From contig CASDSM010000032.1 in the NCBI GenBank assembly GCA_949283375.1, forward strand, positions 1 to 64,000: a DNA stretch of 64,000 nt, read 5' to 3'. A program made the position numbers and the translations under genes. Under the pieces are notes generated by a model. The model saw only the letters and a program-made list of their open reading frames with translations, did no database searches and was not told the DNA's origin. Every line of letters begins with the position of its first letter. Position 1 is the first letter of the stretch. Source of the stretch: an uncultured Eubacteriales bacterium (GTDB lineage Bacteria; Bacillota; Clostridia; Oscillospirales; Oscillospiraceae). Below, piece after piece: positions 51,522 to 60,459 of the stretch.

Positions 51522-51554
51522 ACGCATCCTCCTTCATCTGTCGCTCTGGTCTGC

Positions 51555-51584
51555 ATTCTAACAGATGGAGCCCGCTCCAGTCAA
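51555..51584 (-). promoter_or_regulatory. Promoter of the DUF3842 gene with palindromic operator
   Basis: On the minus strand TTGACT (51584-51579), 18 bases, TAGAAT (51560-51555). The spacer starts with the palindrome TGGAGCNNGCTCCA (51566-51579): a probable repressor site that overlaps the -35 edge. The same motif lies in the promoters at 51640 and 56884. Confidence 0.75.
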
Positions 51585-51639
51585 GGGAACCGCCTCTCTC
51601 CCTCGTCCTCTCCCCTCCCCCCCCTGCGTGAAAAGGGGG

Positions 51640-51670
51640 TTGACATGGAGCGCGCTCCATGGGCTATGCT
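51640..51670 (+). promoter_or_regulatory. Promoter of the DUF362 gene with palindromic operator
   Basis: TTGACA (51640-51645), 19 bases, TATGCT (51665-51670). A perfect 16-bp palindrome ATGGAGCGCGCTCCAT (51645-51660) fills the spacer. Spacing of 19 bases is long for a normal promoter, as in MerR-controlled ones, but the palindrome type suits TetR-like repressors. Confidence 0.75.
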
Positions 51671-51736
51671 GGACCTGTCAAACGAACCAACCGGGCGCCG
51701 CCTGCCGGGTGGCGCAGGACGAAGGAGGTCTGTCCC

Positions 51737-52615
51737 ATGAAATCCACCGTCTACTTCACCCGTGAACTCACCGCCGATGGGCTGATGCGTGCCTATGAGG
51801 CGCTGGGCGTCTCGCTCCGCGGCAAGGTCGCCGTCAAGATCTCCACCGGCGAGCCGGGCGGGCACAACTTTCTCCAGCCCGCGCTGATCGGCCCGCTGGT
51901 GCAGCGGCTGGGCGGAACCATCGTCGAGTGCAACACCGCCTATGAGGGCCGGCGCAACACCACCGCCGAGCACCGGAAGGCGATCGGGGAGCACGGCTTT
52001 CCTCACATCGCCCCGTGCGACATCATGGACGAGGAGGGGGAGATCGCTCTGCCGGTACACGGCGGCTTCCATCTGAGAGAGAACTATGTGGGCGCGCACC
52101 TGGCCAACTACCAGTCCATGCTGGTGCTCTCCCACTTCAAGGGGCACCTGATGGCGGGGCTCGGCGGGGCGCTGAAGAACATGTCCATCGGCGTCGCCTC
52201 CGCCCACGGCAAGGTCCACATCCACACCGCCGGGCAGGGGACCTCCTTTGCCGACTGCTTCACCACCGAGCAGGACCACTTCCTCGAGTCGATGGCGGAC
52301 GCGGACAGCAGCGTGATGGACTACCTCGGCCGGGAGAACATCCTCTACATCAACGTGGCCAACCGGCTGAGCGTGGACTGCGACTGCGACTCAAACCCGC
52401 ATGAGCCGGAGATGGCGGACATCGGCATCTTCGCCTCCCTCGACCCGGTCGCGGTGGACCAGGCCTGTGTGGACGCGGTCTACCACTCCCCCGACCCCGG
52501 CAAGGCCGCGCTGATCGAGCGGATGGAGTCCCGCCACGGCATCCACACCATCGAGGCCGCCGCCGCCCTCGGCCTCGGCGCGCGGGAGTACGAGCTGGTG
52601 GACCTGGACAGCTGA
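51737..52615 (+). CDS. DUF362-domain protein
   Basis: The 292 aa product has the DUF362 core (GKVAVKISTGEPGGHNFLQPALI, GGTIVECNTAYEGRRNTT, SHFKGHLMAGLGGALKNMSIGVAS, and DCDCDSNPHEP with several cysteines). Many members are fused to ferredoxin domains; this one keeps two cysteines in DCDCDSN. Possibly an iron-linked enzyme; role unknown. ATG 51737 has GAAGGAGG upstream. Confidence 0.9.
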   Translation: MKSTVYFTRELTADGLMRAYEALGVSLRGKVAVKISTGEPGGHNFLQPALIGPLVQRLGGTIVECNTAYEGRRNTTAEHRKAIGEHGFPHIAPCDIMDEEGEIALPVHGGFHLRENYVGAHLANYQSMLVLSHFKGHLMAGLGGALKNMSIGVASAHGKVHIHTAGQGTSFADCFTTEQDHFLESMADADSSVMDYLGRENILYINVANRLSVDCDCDSNPHEPEMADIGIFASLDPVAVDQACVDAVYHSPDPGKAALIERMESRHGIHTIEAAAALGLGAREYELVDLDS

Positions 52616-52637
52616 GGCATCTCAGCGTTTTGTGATA

Positions 52638-52688
52638 CAAAAGCGCCGCGGAGCACTGCCGGATGGGCAGAGTTCCGCGGCGCTTTGC
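52638..52688. terminator. Terminator between convergent genes
   Basis: AAAGCGCCGCGGA and TCCGCGGCGCTTT form a 13-bp stem, with T or A runs at both ends; it can serve both the DUF362 gene and the ArsC-like gene. Confidence 0.8.
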
Positions 52689-52697
52689 CGTCGTCTT

Positions 52698-53030
52698 TCA
52701 CTCCCAGGTCTTCCAGACATCGGGGCAGTATCCCACGGTGGCCTGCTTCCCGTTGCGCACGATGGGGGTGCGCAGGAGGGTGGGGTCCTCCAGCAGGTGC
52801 TCCACCTTTTGCCGCTCCAGGGCGAGGCAGGACAGCAGGGCCGCGTCCGGATGCTTCGGGTCGATCAGCGCGTCCAGCCCGACCGCCCGGATGACGGCGG
52901 TGAGCTCGCCGCGGCTCATGCCGTAGCGCGGCAGGTCGATGTTCTGGAACTTTACCCGGCGCTCCTTGAAGTAGCGCTGGGCCTTTTTTGTGTCAAAGCA
53001 CTTGTTTTTGCCGAAAATCTGAATGTTCAT
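52698..53030 (-). CDS. ArsC/Spx-family protein
   Basis: The 110 aa thioredoxin-fold protein has one active-site cysteine in GKNKCFDTKKA (C11) and the family's RTPIVRNGKQATVGY box. Spx proteins have CxxC; this one has a single Cys, as in arsenate reductase-like proteins of Clostridia. It overlaps the thpR stop by four bases, so the three genes thyX, thpR and this one form an operon. Confidence 0.9.
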   Translation of the reverse strand: MNIQIFGKNKCFDTKKAQRYFKERRVKFQNIDLPRYGMSRGELTAVIRAVGLDALIDPKHPDAALLSCLALERQKVEHLLEDPTLLRTPIVRNGKQATVGYCPDVWKTWE

Positions 53031-53542
53031 CCCAGTCTCCTCTCCAGCAGCGGAAGATACCGCGCCCCCTCCGCGCCCAGACGGGACTCCATCAGTACAA
53101 AGGCGCGCACCGTCATCTCCTCCAGCACAGGGGCCTCAAATCCCTCCGGTACAGCGCCCGCCCGGCGGGCGAGGGTGATATGCGGGCGGTAGGGGCGCGC
53201 CTCCAGCCCGATGCCCTGCCGCAGCAGGGCCTCCGTCAGGCTGCGCTGAAGCCCCAGCAGGGCGGGCCGGGGCGGCACGGCGAGATAGAGCACGTCTCCG
53301 CCCCGCCGGACAAAGCGGCCCAGACCGCCAAAGGCAAGGGGAAAGGCGCGTCCCTCCGTCTCCTCCAGCGCGGCGGCGGCTCGACGCGCGTCCGGCTGCT
53401 CGCCGAGAAAGGCAAGGGTGAGGTGGAGCTGCTCCGGCTCCGTCCAGCGCCCGGTCACCCCGGCGCGGCGGAGCGTGTCCTGCAGGCGCGCGAGAGCCGA
53501 CCGGTGCGGACGGTCCAGCGCGATGGCGCAGAAGAGCCTCAC
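53027..53542 (-). CDS. thpR: RNA 2',3'-cyclic phosphodiesterase (ThpR)
   Basis: The 171 aa protein has the two HxTx motifs of the 2H family: HLTLAF and HITLAR. It hydrolyses 2',3'-cyclic RNA ends. The GTG start at 53542 overlaps the thyX stop (GTGA). The longer reading to 53731 lies inside thyX. Confidence 0.92.
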   Translation of the reverse strand: MRLFCAIALDRPHRSALARLQDTLRRAGVTGRWTEPEQLHLTLAFLGEQPDARRAAAALEETEGRAFPLAFGGLGRFVRRGGDVLYLAVPPRPALLGLQRSLTEALLRQGIGLEARPYRPHITLARRAGAVPEGFEAPVLEEMTVRAFVLMESRLGAEGARYLPLLERRLG

Positions 53543-54327
53543 GCCTGATCCCCGGCCAGCTCCGCGCGCAGGCGGGTATAGCGCTCGCGCACCTGGGCGG
53601 CCTGTCCGCAGCTCATCTTCCCCTCCGTGCAGGGGCCGTCCACGCAGGGCGGACCGCTGTGGGCGAAGAGGGCGGGGGCGATGGGATAGACCAGGCGGTA
53701 CATCTCCTCCGCCAGGGCGCGGATCTCCCACTGGGCGCGATTGCAGCAGCGCAGACGGAAGAAGTTTTGCAGGCTGCGGGCGTTCATGGTGACCACCATC
53801 TTGGTCTCACAGGCGTTGGGGAGGACGAAGCGCGCGTCCTCGTTCGCCAGCTTCTCCGCCTTGCGCTCCGCCTCCCGCTCCGAGAGGCCCTCGGCGAGAA
53901 ACGCCGCCTTATGGCGGGCCTGGAGGGTCTGGGCGAGCTGGAGATACTGCCGCCCCTCCTCCTCCATCGCCGCGAGGAAGGCCGCCCTGGACGCGGGGTC
54001 CGCCTCCACCTCCGGGGGGATGACGAAGCGGAAATCGTCCAGGCGGACATAGCGCTGGCTCTGGACGGAGTAGGAGGCGATGCGGTGGCGGGTGATCTGC
54101 GCGAGCAGGGCGCGGGAGACCCCCTCGATGCCAAAGGTGAAGGAGGCGTGCTCGATGGGGCTCGCGTGGCCGTAGCTGGCGAGCATCCTGACAAATTGGG
54201 CGCTCTTCTCCGGCGTCAGGCCCTCGAGCAGGGCCTCCACGCCGGTGTCGGAGTAGCAGAGCTTGGCCGCGGCGGCCACCACCCGCTCCGGGTCGGGCGT
54301 ATAGGCGATGAGCTGAACGTGAAGCAT
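53539..54327 (-). CDS. thyX: Flavin-dependent thymidylate synthase
   Basis: The 262 aa protein has the ThyX motif RHRIASYSVQSQR and the flanking HASPIEHASFTFGIEG, with NFFRLRCCNRAQWEIR near the C-terminus. It makes dTMP using FAD and folate. ATG 54327 has AGGGAT upstream; earlier in-frame codons to 54441 lack coding character. Its C-terminus carries extra cysteines (CVDGPCTEGKMSCG), an uncommon feature. Confidence 0.94.
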   Translation of the reverse strand: MLHVQLIAYTPDPERVVAAAAKLCYSDTGVEALLEGLTPEKSAQFVRMLASYGHASPIEHASFTFGIEGVSRALLAQITRHRIASYSVQSQRYVRLDDFRFVIPPEVEADPASRAAFLAAMEEEGRQYLQLAQTLQARHKAAFLAEGLSEREAERKAEKLANEDARFVLPNACETKMVVTMNARSLQNFFRLRCCNRAQWEIRALAEEMYRLVYPIAPALFAHSGPPCVDGPCTEGKMSCGQAAQVRERYTRLRAELAGDQA

Positions 54328-54439
54328 GGGGAGATCCCTCCTGGATGACGGTTCGTGCGGCGGCGCGGTTCTGCCGCCGGATACGCCTTGATTATACCAC
54401 ACGGCGGCGCGGGACGCCACCCGGGTTTTTCGGGGCGGC

Positions 54440-54477
54440 AAAAGCCCCCGGCACGGCAGGGTGCGCCGCGCCGGGGG
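54440..54477 (-). terminator. Terminator of gdhA
   Basis: CCCCCGGC...CGGC pairs with GCCG...GCCGGGGG (54445-54477); on the minus strand the stem is followed by CTTTTGCC, just after the gdhA stop. Confidence 0.75.
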
Positions 54478-54499
54478 TGACGGTCAAAAAGTCTTTTTC

Positions 54500-56276
<1,777 letters not shown>

Positions 56277-56305
56277 TTGACATCCATCCCAGGGCATGCT
56301 ATTAT
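56277..56305 (+). promoter_or_regulatory. Consensus promoter of a candidate small RNA
   Basis: TTGACA (56277-56282), 17 bases, TATTAT (56300-56305). This is the strongest promoter-like match in the gdhA-GIY region, yet no long ORF follows on this strand until 56952. Confidence 0.8.
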
Positions 56306-56488
56306 AATGTCACAGAAAGAAAGGGTGATTCCAATGTGGAGGGAAGCAGCCTTTCGGTAAACTCTCTTAACTGAGAGGATACCGCAGCGAGCCGCCAGAG
56401 AGCGTTTCAGCAGCACAGACAAAAGCCTGCGCAACAGCCAGAAAGGCGGAAGGCACTCGCAAATCTACGAAAGAGAGGTAAATGAAAA

Positions 56489-56518
56489 ATGATGTTGGAT
56501 ATCAAGAACCATCGCTGA
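56489..56518 (+). CDS. Nine-codon ORF in the candidate RNA
   Basis: ATG ATG ... TGA, MMLDIKNHR, with AGAGAGG ten bases upstream. Its stop overlaps the base of the terminator stem, as for leader peptides of attenuators. An overlapping 37-codon frame from 56482 runs across the terminator and is less likely. Confidence 0.4.
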   Translation: MMLDIKNHR

Positions 56519-56565
56519 ACCCCTGTCCGAAGGAAAGCAAAACGGACAGGGGTTCAGCATGTTTT
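56514..56565 (+). terminator. 16-bp stem terminator of the candidate RNA
   Basis: GCTGAACCCCTGTCCG (56514-56529) and CGGACAGGGGTTCAGC (56543-56558) are fully complementary, followed by ATGTTTTGTCC. It lies at the 3' end of the convergent GIY-YIG gene. Confidence 0.85.
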
Positions 56566-56847
56566 GTCCTCCTCTTCCCCCGCCATCCATACTGACAGCT
56601 TGTCCTGACCGGCCTCGATCAGGGCGCTTTTTTTCGCCCTCGTCAGGCGCTTGATCTCGGCCTCCCGGCGCAGGGCGGCGGACCAGTCAGGGGCGGTCTC
56701 CGCGTAGACCAGGCGGACCGGGCGGCGGGAGCGGGTGTACTTCGCGCCATCCCCGCCGTTGTGCTGCCGGAGGCGGCGCGCGAGGTCGGTGGTGCTGCCG
56801 GTATAGTAGGTTTTGTCACGACATTGGAGTATATAGACGTAATACAC
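56554..56847 (-). CDS. GIY-YIG domain nuclease-like protein
   Basis: The 97 aa single-domain protein has YYVYILQCRDKTYYTGSTTDLARRLRQHN, with the GIY-YIG core (YVY...YTG), R26-type arginine and a Glu in LRREAEIKR. UPF0213 / YhbQ type. Role possibly in DNA repair; unknown. Leftward, opposite the candidate RNA. Confidence 0.92.
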   Translation of the reverse strand: MYYVYILQCRDKTYYTGSTTDLARRLRQHNGGDGAKYTRSRRPVRLVYAETAPDWSAALRREAEIKRLTRAKKSALIEAGQDKLSVWMAGEEEDKTC

Positions 56848-56883
56848 CCCGTTTCACCTCTGTTTTCTCATATGATTTGACGG

Positions 56884-56912
56884 TTGACTGGAACGCGCTC
56901 CGCCGCTATCAT
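56884..56912 (+). promoter_or_regulatory. Promoter with palindromic operator, before the YczE-like gene
   Basis: TTGACT (56884-56889), 17 bases, TATCAT (56907-56912). The spacer starts with GGAACGCGCTCC (56890-56901), close to the palindrome GGAGCNNGCTCC of the 51566 and 51645 operators and in the same place next to the -35 box. Confidence 0.7.
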
Positions 56913-56951
56913 GTCTCAGAACCCAAATCCCTGTATTTGGAGGTAACACAG

Positions 56952-57580
56952 ATGCGTTCCAATCAGGCGCTCTTTGCGCGTTTTGCAGCGATGCTGCTGT
57001 CCAATATCATGATGGGCTTTGCCACGGCCTGGGTCTTCCGGATCGGCATGGGCTCCGACCCCTTCTCGACGATGAATGCCGGCCTCTCCTCCCACCTGCC
57101 GGTGAGCTACGGCACCTGGTCGCTCCTGCTCAACATCGGCCTGCTGCTGGCGGTCGTGCGGTATGAGCGAAAGCTGCTCGGCGCGGGCACGCTGTGCAAT
57201 ATGGTCCTCTGCGGCTACTCCGCCGACTTCTTCGGCTGGATCATCGACCAGGTCCTCCCCGCCGGGGCGCTGGATGCTCTGGCGCTGCGCGCGGCGATCG
57301 CCGTGCCGGTGCTGGTGGTGTTCATCCTGGCGGCGGCGGTGTATATGTCGATGGATCTCGGCGTCGCGCCCTATGACGCCCTGCCCTATCTGCTCTCGAA
57401 CCGCACCCGGCTCTCCTTCGTCAGGCGCGCACCCTCGTGGACGTGACCGCCCTCGCGATCGGCATCGCCGCCGGGGCCGCCTACGGCGCTGTGACCGTCG
57501 TCATGGCCTGCACCCTGGGCGCGGCGATCTCCTGGGTGAGTCGACAGATCCACAGCCGCTTCTTCCCCGCCGCGGCGTAA
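56952..57580 (+). pseudogene. YczE/YitT-type membrane protein gene, frameshifted
   Basis: The frame from ATG 56952 (GGAGG upstream) encodes a membrane protein (RFAAMLLSNIMMGFATAWVFRIGMG, then SSHLPVSYGTWSLLLNIGLLLAVV) up to about residue 155 (SNRTRLSF), where one base appears lost near 57420. The family sequence resumes in the next frame (QARTLVDVTALAIGIAAG) and ends at TAA 57578-57580. Either the gene is broken or the read has an error. The family (YczE/YyaS/YitT) are small multi-pass proteins of unclear role. Confidence 0.8.
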
Positions 57581-57627
57581 TACAAACACATTACGCACAC
57601 ATTTTACAATTTCAACGTAGAAAACGC

Positions 57628-57658
57628 AAGGCCGTCCCGTGGGTTCCGGGACGGCCTT
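57628..57658 (+). terminator. Terminator after the YczE-like gene
   Basis: AAGGCCGTCCC and GGGACGGCCTT form an 11-bp stem around an eight-base loop; the T tract is short. Confidence 0.7.
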
Positions 57659-57679
57659 CGCTGCTGAGCGCGGGAAAAG

Positions 57680-57974
57680 AAAAATCCCCTGCCATCTGAC
57701 AGGGAAGCTCAGTCTGTCGAAAAAGCATGTTTGGCGTGATAAAAGCAAGGCAAAAAGGTCTGGAAGCCCTCCGCAGGAGTTTTGTTGCGAAGCAACAAAA
57801 TAAAGTGCAATCTCGTTTTTGGGACGGGCGTGTACCGGCCCAAAAACACAGGGAGGCCGGGAGTGTGCCCCGAAGGGGCGCGCGGTTCGGCCGCATTTTC
57901 GAACAAAATCGCAGATTTTGTTCGAGCGTGTCGACCCTTGTCGACACGCAAAAATCCCCTGCCGTCTGACAGGG
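57680..57974 (-). repeat. Hairpin-rich repeat flanked by copied terminators
   Basis: Two copies of a 25-bp sequence (57680-57704 and 57950-57974, one difference: CCCCTGCCATCTGACAGGG against CCCCTGCCGTCTGACAGGG) flank five perfect hairpins: 57780-57800, 57815-57847, 57867-57879, 57900-57924 and 57926-57949. On the minus strand each flank is a stem followed by ATTTTT, so each is a terminator; the right copy lies nine bases after tRNA-Leu. Long minus-strand frames across it (57612-58031 and others) are not genes. It looks like a repeat element; its copy number in the genome is unknown here. Confidence 0.75.
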
Positions 57975-57983
57975 GATCTTCGA

Positions 57984-58068
57984 TGCACGAGGCGGGAGTC
58001 GAACCCGCACGCCCACAACGAGCACTGGCACCTGAAGCCAGCGAGTCTACCAATTCCACCACTCGTGC
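57984..58068 (-). tRNA. tRNA-Leu (CAG)
   Basis: An 85-base tRNA: acceptor GCACGAG / CTCGTGC, D arm TGGTGGAATTGGTAGAC, anticodon stem CTGGC / GCCAG with loop TTCAGGT (CAG), long variable arm, T arm GCGGGTTCGACTCCCGC. CCA is not encoded. Confidence 0.95.
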
Positions 58069-58207
58069 CTGTTCTGCCGCGGCGCAGAATGCGCCGGACA
58101 ACAGAATTAATATAGCACGCCGCCGGAGCGATGTCAAGGTTTTTTTCTACAGTCAAACTGTCCGAGATTCCGACTGCGGGCGGCGGGCGGTTTGCGCTGT
58201 TTCCCGA

Positions 58208-58236
58208 TTGACGGAGCTGGCGGGCGGGCCTATAAT
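58208..58236 (+). promoter_or_regulatory. Promoter of ridA
   Basis: TTGACG (58208-58213), 17 bases, TATAAT (58231-58236). The leader to ATG 58346 is about 105 bases and holds a GC-rich inverted repeat (CCGGCGC...GCGCCGG). Confidence 0.75.
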
Positions 58237-58345
58237 GATACCTGCCAAACACCGCAGGATGGGAGTATAGACCGGCATTCAGGGCCGGCGCTCACGCCAG
58301 ATCCGGCGCTCCGGCGCCGGCCGCGGACAGAAAGGATGTTGTGCC

Positions 58346-58723
58346 ATGTCCCAGGTCATCCACGCCGCCGGGGCGCCCGCCGCGCTCGGCCCCTACTCCC
58401 ACGCGATCGAGGCCGGAGGCTTCCTCTTCACCTCCGGTCAGGTCCCTCTGGTGCCCGCCACCGGCAAGCTGGTCGGGCCGGACATCGAGTCGCAGGCCAA
58501 TCAGGTGCTCGACAATCTGGAGGCCGTCCTGCGCAGCGCCGGGCTGACCTTCGCCAATGTGGTCAAGACCACCATCTTCCTCACCGATCTGGCCGATTTT
58601 GCCGCTGTGAACGCGATCTATGCCGCCCGCTTCCCGGAAAATCCGCCTGCGCGCTCCTGCGTCCAGGTCGCCGCCCTGCCTGCCGGGGCTCGGATGGAGA
58701 TGGAGCTGGTCGCCGCACGCTGA
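58346..58723 (+). CDS. ridA: RidA-family enamine/imine deaminase
   Basis: The 125 aa protein has APAALGPYSHAIEAGGFLFTSGQVPLVP, NVVKTTIFLTDLADFAAVN and the active-site ENPPARSCVQVAALP (Arg, second Cys) typical of RidA. It removes reactive 2-aminoacrylate. A separate transcript with its own promoter. Confidence 0.95.
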   Translation: MSQVIHAAGAPAALGPYSHAIEAGGFLFTSGQVPLVPATGKLVGPDIESQANQVLDNLEAVLRSAGLTFANVVKTTIFLTDLADFAAVNAIYAARFPENPPARSCVQVAALPAGARMEMELVAAR

Positions 58724-58958
58724 GCCTCCGCCGCGGCACGCGCCGCGTCAGACCGATCCTCCGGAGCCTCTCCGGGGGATTTTTCTTGTACTTTGCGTTT
58801 TCAGTTTTCTTAAATTTGACCCGGCGGCTTTTTTGCTATTGCGCCTCTTTTTTTATTATGGTAAACTGGAGAGGCCAGTTTCCTGTCGATTCCTGTCGGC
58901 CGAACGCGCGTTCGGCGCGGCGGCTGGCAGTTGTGATATAAAAGTATGGTGATTGCTC

Positions 58959-60416
58959 TTGGTTTTTTCTAGTTTGCTCTTTTTATTTGCCTTTTTTCCG
59001 CTGAATCTGCTGTGCTACCGCCTGGCCCCCACGCTGCCGGCGAAGAACGTGGTGATGCTCTTCTTCTCCCTGGTGTTCTACGCCTGGGGAGGACCGGCAT
59101 ATGTTCTGCTGCTGGTGGGGATGACCTTTGTGGACTGGTTTTTCTGCCTGCGGATGGACCGGGTGGGCGCGACCTACTGGCAGCGGAAGCTGGACCTGAT
59201 CCTCGCATGCACCGCCGACCTCGGCCTGCTGTGCATTTTCAAATACCTCACCTTCCTGCTGGAGAACACCCACCGCTTCTTCGGCTGGCCCTCTGATGTG
59301 CCGCAGATCGCCCTGCCCATCGGCATCAGCTTCTATACTTTCCAGCTTTTGAGCTATGTGGTGGACGTCTACCGGCGGGATGTGCCCGCCCAGCGCAGCT
59401 TTCCCAAGCTGCTGCTCTACGTCAGCCTCTTTCACCAGTGCGTGGCCGGCCCCATCGTCCGCTATCAGCATGTGGCCGACGAGATCGACTACCGCCGCGC
59501 CAGCCGCACGGAGATCGCCGACGGCATCGGCCGCTTCACCGTCGGACTGGCCAAGAAGGCGATGCTTGCAAACCCCTGCGGGGAGTTGGCCGACCTCTTT
59601 CTCTGTGCCTCCGGCCTGTCCTTCACCGAGACCCTCGCACAGCTCTCCAGCCGCTCCGCCCTCTCGCTCTGGCTGGGGGTCCTGTGCTACACTTTGCAAA
59701 TTTATCTAGATTTTTCTGCCTATTCCGATATGGCGATCGGCATGGGCCGGATGATCGGCTTCCACTATCACGAAAATTTCGATTTTCCGTATATCGCCCG
59801 CTCCATCACGGAGTTCTGGCGGCGCTGGCACATCTCGCTGAGCCAGTTTTTCCGGGATTATGTCTACATCCCCCTGGGCGGCAACCGCTGCGGCATGCTC
59901 TGCCAGATCCGCAACCTCGCAATCACCTGGCTGCTGACCGGCCTGTGGCACGGGGCGAGCTGGAACTTTCTGCTCTGGGGCGCGTACTACCTCGCCTTCC
60001 TGCTGCTGGAGAAATTCCTGCTGCGGCGGCAGCTCGAGCGCCTGCCCGCCCTGTTCCGGCACGTCTATGTCCTGCTGGTCGTCATGATCGGCTGGCTGAT
60101 CTTCCGCGTCACCAGCATGACCTGCCTGAAGGCCGCCTTCCTCGGCCTGTTCGGCGGCAACGGCAATCCCCTGAGCGACTACGAGACCGTCATCAGCCTG
60201 CGCAGCTATGCCGTCTTTCTGGCGGCGGCGGTCCTGGCCTGCACACCGCTCGTGCGCAATCTCTACCGGCGGGCAGACAGGGCGATCGCCAGCATGCCCA
60301 TCCTTCAAAAGGCGTGGACGGTCCTCCAGTCTGCCGGTCCCATCCTCCTGCTGCTGCTCTCCACGGCGGCGCTGGTGGGCGACCAGTATAACCCCTTCCT
60401 CTATTACCGCTTCTGA
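58959..60416 (+). CDS. MBOAT-family O-acyltransferase
   Basis: A polytopic membrane protein of about 485 aa (MVFSSLLFLFAFFPLNLLCY). It carries the MBOAT motifs ITEFWRRWHISLSQFFRDYVYIPLGGNR and the catalytic His in LTGLWHGASWNFLLWG. The family (AlgI, DltB, PatA) transfers acyl groups across the membrane to cell-surface polymers. The next gene encodes a DHHW/AlgX-type partner. The start is not clear: the frame opens after a TGA at 58950; TTG 58959 gives the usual MVFSS start and has GGTGAT upstream. Confidence 0.93.
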   Translation: MVFSSLLFLFAFFPLNLLCYRLAPTLPAKNVVMLFFSLVFYAWGGPAYVLLLVGMTFVDWFFCLRMDRVGATYWQRKLDLILACTADLGLLCIFKYLTFLLENTHRFFGWPSDVPQIALPIGISFYTFQLLSYVVDVYRRDVPAQRSFPKLLLYVSLFHQCVAGPIVRYQHVADEIDYRRASRTEIADGIGRFTVGLAKKAMLANPCGELADLFLCASGLSFTETLAQLSSRSALSLWLGVLCYTLQIYLDFSAYSDMAIGMGRMIGFHYHENFDFPYIARSITEFWRRWHISLSQFFRDYVYIPLGGNRCGMLCQIRNLAITWLLTGLWHGASWNFLLWGAYYLAFLLLEKFLLRRQLERLPALFRHVYVLLVVMIGWLIFRVTSMTCLKAAFLGLFGGNGNPLSDYETVISLRSYAVFLAAAVLACTPLVRNLYRRADRAIASMPILQKAWTVLQSAGPILLLLLSTAALVGDQYNPFLYYRF

Positions 60417-60459
60417 GGCCGCGCTGTGCGGTCTTCCCCAGTATAGAAGGTGAATGCGC

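Larger units (their letters stand above)
56312..56565 (+). ncRNA. Candidate structured small RNA with 9-codon ORF
   Basis: From the promoter to a strong terminator lie about 250 bases with no gene. They fold in part: CGGTA...TACCG encloses CTCTC/GAGAG (56355-56384), and GCCTTTC (56350) can pair with GAAAGGC (56441), competing with CCGCC/GGCGG. A ribosome site AGAGAGG precedes ATG ATG at 56489, giving MMLDIKNHR and TGA at 56516-56518. The stop codon lies in the 5' arm of the 16-bp terminator stem (56514-56529 with 56543-56558), followed by TTTT. I match it to no known RNA family. Confidence 0.6.

Noticed and set aside
56482..56595. 37-codon frame starting seven bases before the nine-codon ORF
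   Set aside because: Its ribosome site is only three bases from the ATG and the frame runs through the terminator into the GIY-YIG gene.
57612..58031. Several 80-162 aa frames across the hairpin repeat and tRNA-Leu
   Set aside because: They run through a tRNA and perfect hairpins on both strands. The open frames follow from the repeat sequence, not from coding.
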